Assembly: GCA_030220185.1 (NCBI GenBank)
Contig: JASPKZ010010239.1
Span: 186,001 to 250,000 of the forward strand
Length of the DNA: 64,000 nucleotides
Direction of reading: 5' to 3'
From: Diploptera punctata
Taxonomy: Eukaryota; Arthropoda; Insecta; Blattodea; Blaberidae
Shown: positions 54,927 to 64,000 of the stretch, piece by piece
Layout of the letters: each line of letters opens with the position of its first letter
Numbering within the stretch: the stretch's first letter is position 1
Notes under the pieces: model-generated
Database searches by the model: none
Told to the model about the DNA's origin: nothing
The model's input: only the letters and a program-made list of their open reading frames with translations
Position numbers and translations under genes: made by a program

Positions 54927-56106
54927 ACATCAACTGTTGCCAATAAATGGCTTATGTGTTCACATTCATTTATGTACAGAGCTCATATTTAGATGAAAAT
55001 GCATGAAACCCCATCATGACTTCTCGCAATTGAAGACCTTCTTTAAATCTTGTGAACGCAATTTTACTACTTACTGGGGACTCGGGGATTAAAAAGAGAG
55101 GAGTTTGTGCTTGCTCCGCGAAGTGTCCCTACATATCCCAATGATAGCGTCAGCAGGTAAAGTTGAAGATCCCGTCGCAGGTTCAAATTGTTGCCTCTAG
55201 TTATGTTACATAAGGCGACAAACCTCTTGTATATAAATGGTAATTTCCATATCAAGAAATGCATAATTTTGCACCGTTTGTGGAGTTTCATCTGTACAAA
55301 ATTTAAAAATTGTGTTTGAAACATTAATGTATTGTATTCGATATAAGGTTTAATACTTTTTTTACACCTAATTTAATTTACTTGTAGGGTATATTTAGGT
55401 TTTGAATTCCTTCACGTACGTGACATACGACGAAAATCGATAAGTGTCTTTACATATTTCAACATATAGGCCTACCTATTCTTCTGAGAAAAATATATTT
55501 TTTTAAATGTGCAAACAACCATCCTCATCTGCATGGTTTAGGCCATTGGTTTATTTCGTCATCAGGAAGTTTTAAATAAAACTTCTCATCTTCGTAGGTC
55601 TTCCTGCAATTATATTTCTTCCTGGCTTATAGGCTACTGCAAAACAACTTAGAGAGGCTATTAATATCAATTTGCGCTTCGTCCGATTTTCGTTGTACCG
55701 TTTTCCTTACTAAATGTACACATACGTTGTAAATCCGCACGGTTCTCTTCCTAACGATTTCCAGTGATAATACAATTGTCCCCTAGTTGTGTTACGAGCG
55801 CCACGCAAGGTAAGTTGGACAAAAGGGCTACTTCCTTAGAGCTTTGGATTTAGCTCCTCTGTGCACGAATGCCCATAAATGCTTCCTCTCTTTGAGCTGT
55901 ATTTGGATCTCATTGTCTCTAGTCACCTCGCAGACCGTTTCAGTTTATTCGCAGGTATCCTGTGCGTTTCCTATAAACTCTGGGATATGAGTCTTTAGTA
56001 GAACATTATGATGCCCACGTATAGGATATGGACGTGCCTGTCAAGATTTATGCATGTGCAGTCAGTTATAGCAGAAACTATACCTGCCTTCCGTGGTTCG
56101 GTTTAG
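54311..56106. other. AT-rich DNA with (TC)n
   Basis: (TC)n/(CTGT) at 54850-54922. A weak tRNA-like B-box word (GCAGGTTCAAATTG) lies at 55178. No gene. The ORF 54799-54996 is the microsatellite. Confidence 0.45.
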
Positions 56107-56469
56107 TACTCTTGTATCCATCCATTGTAATTCTGCCCGAAGGCAGGTCCTTTACTGCAATCATAGCATTTTCATGCTATGCTTGCAGCTTTACTAGAGA
56201 ATTGTAGGTGTGGTGGCTTCCCGGTGCTTTCCACACCGGTAAAGGATGATGATGGTGATGATAATGATAAGGATGATGATGTAGATGGCCATATCATTTC
56301 GGGGACCGTTTGGGCCTTAAAGTTTTCCTGACATTTCTCTTACAGGTCAGGATAAACCTCGATAAAAATCTCACCCAGAAAAACTGCCCCGACCAGGGAT
56401 CGAACCCGGGCCCGCTGCGTGACAAGGCAGCACGCTACCTCGAGACCACAGCGGTGGACTACTCTTGTA
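56107..56469 (-). mobile_element. SINE family A, copy 11 with 10-bp TSD
   Basis: Element 56117-56459. The direct repeat TACTCTTGTA flanks it at 56107-56116 and 56460-56469. Full length and close to consensus, including the B box GGGTTCGATCCCTGG, so this is among the younger copies. Confidence 0.92.
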
Positions 56470-58309
56470 TGATATTTCGAAAACTAATATACCGAAATTA
56501 TCTTGGCAATAGATAGAGTTAAATAATTAAAAACATACAAAATTAAATAATACTGTCGGATAATTAAATTGATATTTCCATACAATTATTTTGTAAATTA
56601 TTAATACGATTTTTTATGTGACGGATAGTTTTTGTCAATATATTTACAATGCGTTTCTTATATGTGTGCAAATAGAATGAAGTATTGTAAAGTCTTCAGA
56701 TTCAGCAAATATAGTAAGTATTCTATGTGTGTAAGTGGATATTAACTCTTTTTAAAGAACCATTCCGAGACTGCAAGTGACCAGAAACACGTTTTTTGTC
56801 CAATAGTTTATAAGTTCAAACATTTAAGAATAATGTTTTATTTATTATTATTTTATTTAGATGAGAGATTTCTTACAGTTTTGAATATTTTTCACATTAA
56901 ATTGTCTTAATGCATCTTTTTTTGTAGATACTTCTTCACGAGAGGATCTGAGGCACAACTCGAGCCATCTGTGTGTGGTTTGAACAGTTACGGTAAGTGT
57001 AGTAGGTTTTTGTTAGTGTATCATACCTAGTTAGTGTTTAACACTTCATCAACCTTCGTATCGACAGTGTGTGCAAGACTGGCACATTTATCTACCTACT
57101 TATTTCATACAAAAATTCGTAAGATGAATGTCCACAAAAATTAATAATGTGATATCTCCGTATTATTTTTCATTGGACAGATTCTACTATGTATTCTGTC
57201 CATCAAGTTTTTTAATTTCAATTCCTAAAAACCCAAATCGTAACAGATGCATTAGGACTATAAACGACACTTTCAATACTATCTAGCAACAATATTTAGA
57301 AATAATACACCAATCTAGGAAAAGAAAGAATTGTAATTGGTGTGAGAGGAATAATCCGTAAATTCTTTGTAAACGCGTGCAAAAACCGAGGCATTCCACC
57401 TGTTATTTTAACAATATTTCCTCCTTGTTATATCTTAAACACTCTCTCAATAATCTAAATATCCATGTATTCAGTGGAATTGGTACGGATTTGGTTTAAA
57501 AATCAACATTTTTATTGTTATGTTCGCTTATATAATTTATTTGTAAATTCCTTGCGATATAATATTTTTGCAGATTCGAATTTTAAAAAAGATAATTAAT
57601 TAGGTAAAATAAACATTTAACAAGTTATTTATAATTAAAAAGTACAAATAATAACGATTTATGTTGGAATACATTATAATAGCTTAATGAGAAATAGTAT
57701 AAAACTAACTCCAAATTATACTGTTTGATTGTATATTAGTGAATTAACACTAACAAAATGTTACCTTGATTATTAAAAAAATGAATTATTAAATATATTT
57801 GAAGAACACTTATTAATTGGCAATATATATTTTGAGCCCATTACTTTTTTAGAAATTATTTTGTAAAAACTGAGCAGTTATGTTAAAATTAATTAATTAA
57901 TTAAATAATTTCAATGTCCTGTATCCTACATAATATGTTGAATTAAATGATTTATGCTATCCAAATATTAATTTGATCAAAAAACGAAGTAAATGCACCA
58001 TGATCTAAATATAACGGATTATGACTCGATAACTGTAAGAAATAAGTCCTTAAGAAACAGTGAAAGCATTAAATATATAGGATAACTGTTAATAGATCAA
58101 TATAATATACGTGAATGAATTAAATATTGACTCAAACCTGGAAACTTGTATGTCCATTCAATTCAGTGCTTTATGTCTATTCGGTTTTTTTTATCTAAAT
58201 GGCAGAGACGTGTAGAGAAAATCTCGTAAACTATCCTAAAAATCTTGTATAGTATTTGGTACATTTCTGTGTGAAACACGGAATCATATATTAAGGGAAG
58301 GAAACACCA
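56470..58309. other. AT-rich DNA, nothing recognised
   Basis: Very AT-rich. No ORF with motifs or shared repeats. Confidence 0.45.
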
Positions 58310-58665
58310 AACTAGAAGTAATAACAATAGGACCCAAAGACGAATATTCGGTCCCATAATGGACGGGGTTAGATAATGAAGAAAGGTACAAAATTATATC
58401 ATCATCTTAATAATTCCAGATATTGAGATGGACAGCTCATGTAGGTCAAATCGATTAGAGTGTAAATTCCTTCAAAATTGTTATTGACAAAACCTTAGGA
58501 AGGCCTAGGCGTAGATGGCTTGAAAATATTTGAATCGATCTTACCGAACTGGATATTAGAGATATGAACTAGGTTAATTTGATTAAGTTCAGCGTCCAGT
58601 GGAGAGTCTTAGTGAATGCGACATTGAACTTAAGGATCCATAAGTCTGAGAGTTAGTAAGTAATT
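58310..58665 (+). pseudogene. LINE C-terminal tail
   Basis: RRIFGPIMDGVR (58338), RWTAHVGQI (58424), FKIVIDKTLGRPRRRWLENI (58474), DLTELDIRDMN (58540), WRVLVNATLNLRIHKSES (58603), then AGTTAGTAAGTAA. Several stops and frame changes. A tail of the same kind as 17270-17565. Confidence 0.65.
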
Positions 58666-60379
58666 CAGTTAGTAAATAGCACATGCCATAGAACTTAAAA
58701 TCAATGTCCTCGTATCCTTAAACATAAGGATTATTTATTTGGGGTCATTTATTTGAGCATGGAATCAACAGTAATAGCAAATCAATACAACTCTAATTTC
58801 ACAACAGTACTCTGTACTTGCTACTTGCTTCTGCAGGCCTATAAATATTAGACACTTTTACGAAACTCACAGTATTTGCAACTAGTATAAACGAGGATAA
58901 ACAAGATATGCATATATTTTATATTTTGTCCCATTTTTTAAAAAATCTGGTTATTATAATTATTGGATATATTGAAATTTGAATTTTGTACCTCAAGTCC
59001 TAAAAGCACTGTCTCATTTTTCACACTATTGTAGTCAATCTTCTTAGTGCAGTAGGACTAATACGTTTAAACTGGGACGCTTAATTATTAAAGGAGTTGA
59101 ATATATTTTAAATTAAATATTACATACTACTTAATTAATTGTCTATCATCACGTTCTCAAATCAGTAATAATAATAACATACGTAGAAAAACTTCTGTGT
59201 TGACATACGGAACAGTAGTCAATTAAATAACAAGCTACTATTATGAAATTTGAATAATTTTTACTGCAGAAAATAGAGATATAATTTCAGAATGTGGAAG
59301 ATAAGGTGTATTTATATAAAAATTGTGATAATTTCTAAAACAATTATGCAAAGGCTTCCAGTCACAATGGACGTGGAAAAATACTGCAATAGTAGACAAA
59401 CAGTAGTGCCCTCAAGGATAGAATACCTATATCATATTTATTATATACTTAATTTTGCTCTGTTATGCATAGTTAAGTCTTCCAAAATTGATTTATAAAT
59501 TACTTAATTTATAAAGGATGTTGTAAAATGTCAGCACTTATATCTGAATTTCAGAATCTGTTTCTTTATGAAATGTTATTTTCCATTTTCTTAGTTTTAT
59601 TAATTTTTTAGATACCGTAATTGTTTCATTATTTATCTAATATTGTTTTATTTGAATTCATAAGAGGTAACTATTTGAAATAAAATTAGGATTTAGAACT
59701 TTAACACAGATGCATTTCAATTGCAATAATTGGTAAAACATATAATATGATTATTCTGAAATGAACTAAACATTTCCATTAGTATGGGAAATGGAAGTAG
59801 GCGATAACGAGATACGAGGACACCAGATGAACTTGTCCATTGAAAACCTTAAACACCTTCCCCATTAGCGAATTGATTATTCCAGAATAGAATTGAAATA
59901 CTTCGGTCTCTTGAGAGCAATCTGGTAAAGTAAACTTGAAATGTTATCGGCTTTTTGGGGTATGGAGGGGAAAGAGGAGAGAAATAAAACTGCTAAGTGG
60001 GGAGTTCAAGTGGGGAAGAAGATAATGAAGAAGAAACGTCAACAGTAGAAGAAGCAAATGAAAGCACAAGACAAATAATGCACAGAAGAAACTGTGAATT
60101 ACATTGGAATACACTAACAAAGAAATACTATCTGCTATAAGTAACCATAAAGAATAAAACTTTGAAAGGAAATTCAACTTGAACTCGCCCAGAACAGAAT
60201 TTGCATGGATGAAATAAAATGAAAACCTGATTTCTAAGGATATCTGGAGACAGTTATTTACTAATAGATATCATGTGACATAATTCAGGATACTATTCAG
60301 ATTTTAGTCATGTGATTACGATCACATATCAGGAAATTTAATAAATCAATTAAAATATTTAAAATGTATTGAGGGAAGT
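58666..60379. other. AT-rich DNA, nothing recognised
   Basis: No supported feature. ORFs at 59292-59498 and 59944-60177 lack motifs. Confidence 0.45.
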
Positions 60380-61022
60380 TTAGAAGAAGTGGCTGAATTC
60401 AAATACCTGGGCACAATAATCACGAATAGGAATGAGACGCACAAAGAAATTAAACATAGGCTCAATTCTGGAAATGCGTTCTATTATGCATTACAGAGAA
60501 TCTTCACGTCCCAACTCCTTTCAAAAAACGTTAAACCGAAAATATATTTAAAACTATTATTCTAGCAGTTATATTATATGGTTCCGAAACATGGATTCTT
60601 ATTTTAAGAGAGGAAAGGATATTATGAATATTTGAGAATAAAGTTCTTAGGAACATTTTTGGACCAAAGAGAAATGAAGAGACCAGTGAATGGAGAAGAC
60701 TAGATAACAGTGAACTACATGGTCTTTATAGGAAGCCGGATATAATAAGAATAGTTAAATCTAGTAGACTGCGATGGGCAGGGCAATGTGGCACGTCTGG
60801 GGAATGAAAGATGTACATGGAAGCTTCTTGTAGGAAAACCAGAGGAAAAACGTAGAGTTGGTAACCAAGAATGACGTGGGAGAATAATATGAACTATGAT
60901 TTGAGGGAAGTAGTTGCATAGGGAATGATTGGAAAGCATTAGCTCAGGATAGGGATGTATGGAGAGTTATGTGTGCGTGGCCATGAGCCTGCGGGTTCGA
61001 TAGTGCCAGTGAGTAAGTAAGG
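60380..61022 (+). pseudogene. LINE C-terminal region with (AGTA) tail
   Basis: Reads VAEFKYLGTIITNRNETHKEI (60391), KHRLNSGNAFYYALQRIFTS, LLSKNVKPKIYLK, then after frame changes IKFLGTFLDQREMKR-VNGED, CGTWKLLVGKPEEKRRV-type coding (60810-60860), then ESYVCVAMSLRVR with a stop and GAGTAAGTAAGGAAG. The typical LINE region from the RNase-like thumb to the C-terminus. The longest copy of this tail in the window. At least five stops or frame changes. Confidence 0.8.
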
Positions 61023-61134
61023 AAGATACCTGCACCGATTTGAATTCTTGAAACTATTACTGCCAATACATCAAAATTTCATCAACTTCTAATATGTTAT
61101 TGAGTAGATAATTTCTTGAATTTAATGTTTGTGC

Positions 61135-61180
<46 letters not shown>

Positions 61181-61487
61181 TTATTTATTGTGTTTCTCCG
61201 ACTGAAGGCTCGTTATGATAAATTGAAGTATTTGACTTGACAAAAGTTATAATATACAACATGGAATGGTACCAGAGGTTATTGTTATTTTAAACAGCAG
61301 TAAATGAATTTTTTTTCTGGGATAGTTGTACTCGATTTGTGCTTCACGGTTCCTTTAGATTTCCATAGACACTCTTGCGTGACCAAGTGATTTTTTTCTA
61401 AAGAAAGGAAATTTATATTCATTTATATTGCGCACGGGCCTATTTGGCCGTAAGTACATATATTGTTCCATGAATGAAATATATACG

Positions 61488-61524
<37 letters not shown>

Positions 61525-61763
61525 AAATAAATACATGGTATACTCCTACAGTCATACATATAGAATGCATAAAAACAATGCGTATATGTAAGTCCACATA
61601 TACAGCACATACACAATAATACACATGTATTTTATACCTAAAAGATATATATATAATACACATTTATTCTATACCTAAAAGCCATATATATATTATATAT
61701 ATATATATATATTCTTTCATTTGTAAAATAATAAAACAATTGCTACAGAAGAGATTTAAAGAA

Positions 61764-61805
<42 letters not shown>

Positions 61806-61875
61806 ATGCGCATATGTAACATACAGTGTTTTAAATCAGCTAATATTACTGTATTTGGCACAATAAAACTCTTTT
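61023..61875. repeat. TA and CA microsatellite region
   Basis: (TA)n at 61137-61180, 61492-61521 and 61684-61712. (CA)n at 61766-61803. No gene; short ORFs over these arrays are artefacts. Confidence 0.85.
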
Positions 61876-62190
61876 AGGGGGCTCCGTGTCGTAAGTGGTT
61901 AGATGCTCGCCTCTCACCGCTGGGGTCACGATATCGATTCTCGCCCATTCCATGTGAATTTCGTGGAGGACGAAACTGAGTTTGGGTAGGGTTTTCTCGG
62001 AGTTTCTCCCGTTTACTCTGACACAAATTTTTATTTCACCATTTCTCTATACTCATCTCATTCATTTCGTTTCTTTTAGTTTATCAGCTCCTGTGAGGTG
62101 CGTCAAGTGTGGTCACCCCGCACTCTTATCGTTCTTAGATATCTCTAAAATAAACGGGATTCATCTCATCTCATCTCTCGACCTGACTCA
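61876..62190 (+). mobile_element. SINE family C, copy 2
   Basis: GGGGGCTCCGTGTCGTAAGTGG head, ATCGATTCTCGCCC at the B-box position, TTTCGTGGAGGACGAAAC, GGGTTTTCTCGGAGTTTCTC, TCCTGTGAGGTGCG, and an ATTCATCTCATCTCATC end. Closer to the family consensus at its 3' end than copy 1. Confidence 0.75.
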
Positions 62191-63235
62191 CAGTTGAACA
62201 CGAGTTGAGGATATTATATATTACTTTTCAACAAAGTTGTGTTGACTAATAATTACCTACTTCGCTTTTAAGTGTACTGCACTATACATAAGCTTTAATG
62301 AAAGCTCTGGATTCATTTTCGGTAACAAATCAATAAGTTCCGTATTATCTCGAGGGTCGTTTAAAATTAATAACTATATTTGAATTCATATAAGGTTAAG
62401 CCTCTGCTCAGTTGTGACAGGCATCGTTCAAGAATAAAATGGTATATTGATTTTTCGTAATTTTAGAAAATTATTTTATTTAACAATTTTTAAATGTATA
62501 CAACATCTTTCTGTGCCCAATATTAAGTGTTTATAGCTACTCTTCCTCCAATCATCTCTACTCTTTTAGTCACCTGCCCTTCATCGAATTCAAAACTCCC
62601 TATATCCATGTCTTCTTAGATCTCCCTCTTCTTTTCCTCCGATTTTTTTTACAAAAGAATGTTTGAAATAAGTAACATGGAACATTGTTTGTTTAATTTT
62701 AATTGACGATACATATTTTACGTACACAAAAATATATCAATCCCAATAAATGTTATTTTGACATATGGTAAATTAATATTTTTTTTACTAGATAAACAAA
62801 ATCCATGGCATTCACAGGAATTAAAACCCCGTTATCTTGTTTTATACGTGCTATAATATTAGAACAATTTGTAAAAAATATATATATTAAATGTCTTCCA
62901 AGATTATTGTGAAGCTTCGAATTTCACTTGTGAGCAGATCATTGACTACTCAATAAAAATTTAGAAATTCTAAAACCTAAAAAAATATTTGGTAGTACTA
63001 TTTTTGAAATTTATTTATTATAGTAAAATAAACCAATGCATCTGGTATGACAAGAAAATGATTTGCACAAAAATATATAATTTCCATTGTCATGAAAAAT
63101 TAATATTTATGAAGTTTTACAAGATTATTTTCACGTAACTAACACTTTATGGTAAATGTGTCTTCCTCATTTTCATGAAATATTTAATATGTACCAAAAA
63201 TATAAATATTAAAAAAATTGTAAATTCAGGTATAT
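62191..63235. other. AT-rich DNA, nothing recognised
   Basis: A weak similarity of 62490-62640 to 43438-43600 may mark an antisense LINE fragment. Confidence 0.4.
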
Positions 63236-63320
63236 GAAAAGAAAACTCCTGAACCGGGATTAGAACGCTAGAACTCTAACTTTATACGTTAGTGAGATAC
63301 AGTCTTCACTCAGATTCCCA
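63236..63320 (-). tRNA. tRNA-like remnant
   Basis: ATGAAAAGAAAACTCCTGAACC-GGGATTAGAACGC resembles the left part of 44562-44600 (same 3' flank and T-arm region of the tRNA-like sequence), but the remaining arms are decayed. Not a functional tRNA. Confidence 0.35.
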
Positions 63321-63344
63321 TGTTTGCACTGGGAATTGATTGTT

Positions 63345-63378
<34 letters not shown>

Positions 63379-63579
63379 AATTTCCAATTTATTTAGTATT
63401 TATATTTTTGAGTAAATATTCAAAACTTGATGTAAATAAGGAAGAAACTATTACCATTTTTTTTATTCCTGCACCTCTTTGTTGGTCTACCTACTGGGCG
63501 CATTCTCTCTAGTTTCCTTGCAAGAACTTTCCATGCCCTTCTTTCGTCTTTACATTTGTACGAAATGTCATGCCCATCA

Positions 63580-63672
63580 TAAAGTAAAGTGATCTCACCA
63601 CAGGCCTTATAGGCCCTTGGGGTAATACGAGGTTAAGGCTCCAACTTTTTCTAGACAATCGGCACTTGATAG
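63580..63672 (-). mobile_element. SINE family B, copy 4 (3' part only)
   Basis: AAAGTAAAGTGATCTCACCACAGGCC, GGTTAAGGCTCCAAC, TCTAGACAATCGGCACTTGAT. Truncated before the tRNA-like head. Confidence 0.75.
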
Positions 63673-63767
63673 TGTTCGAAATTTAACAATTCTTATTAGA
63701 ATAACTGGAAGCATATAATACAATTTCAAGTATATTATTTTTAGATAGTAAAAAATAATTATTCGTG

Positions 63768-63772
<5 letters not shown>

Positions 63773-63806
<34 letters not shown>

Positions 63807-64000
63807 CACCGCTGTGGTCTCGAGGTAGCGTGTTGCCTTGTCACGCAGCGGGCCCGGGTTCGATCCCCAGTCGGGACAGTATTTCTGGGTGAGGTTTTTA
63901 TCGGGGTTTTCCCTCACCTGTAAGTCAAATATAAGGAAAACGTTAAGGTCCAAACGGTCCCCGAAATCATATGGACATCATCATCGTCATCATCATCATC
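63773..64000 (+). mobile_element. SINE family A, copy 12 behind (TA)n, cut by window end
   Basis: (TA)n at 63773-63803, then the head GTCCACCGCTGTGGTCTCGA, B box GGGTTCGATCCCC, GGTGAGGTTTTTATCGGGG and GGTCCCCGAAATCATATGG. The 3' part lies beyond the window. Confidence 0.9.

Noticed and set aside
54799..54996. Ser/Leu-repeat protein
   Set aside because: Translation of the TC microsatellite.

Overview
This window looks like intergenic, repeat-dominated DNA from a large, AT-rich insect genome. The evidence is tRNA-headed SINEs, insect-type LINE and mariner coding relics, Penelope-like elements and long ATT, TA and CA microsatellites. No bacterial gene organisation is present. Several repeats and the LINE tails resemble what I recall from the cockroach Periplaneta americana. 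That is memory-based inference, not something I could test. I find no convincing host protein-coding gene and no intact transposon ORF. Every recognisable coding stretch is a broken transposase or reverse transcriptase.

Layout. 0-10 kb: a ~370-bp hairpin-bearing repeat, SINEs, and a 2-kb Penelope-like element (PLE) at 3873-5823 with inverted terminal copies and a 12-bp target-site duplication. 10-16 kb: a mariner deletion relic abutting a PLE relic, then a LINE reverse-transcriptase relic (12595-13690) split by a 186-bp hairpin element, then another mariner deletion relic. 17-26 kb: SINEs and a nested block at 22717-25723 in which mariner-type terminal repeats enclose a PLE terminal fragment, a second transposase pseudogene and a SINE inside that pseudogene. 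26-39 kb: sparse DNA with a perfect 30-bp inverted repeat, three transposase or LINE relics and microsatellites. 39-46 kb: LINE tails, a nearly full-length but corrupted mariner transposase, a tRNA-like foldback and a second PLE lineage. 47-53 kb: a structural-repeat cluster (163-bp tandem array, ~197-bp-arm inverted repeat, Helitron-like tandem units, a foldback). 53-64 kb: SINEs, LINE tails and microsatellites.

Most interesting signal. Hammerhead-ribozyme-like cores (CUGANGA, a stem II, then GAAA) recur at seven sites in six loci. They lie in PLE termini, in a solo PLE terminal fragment, and in the centre of small snap-back elements. The 186-bp snap-back at 12920-13105 sits inside a LINE ORF with a clear target duplication. 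It looks like a non-autonomous hammerhead element possibly mobilised by PLE machinery. Hammerhead ribozymes in PLEs are established knowledge. The small snap-back form, and a recurrent extra nucleotide between CUGANGA and stem II, deserve checking.
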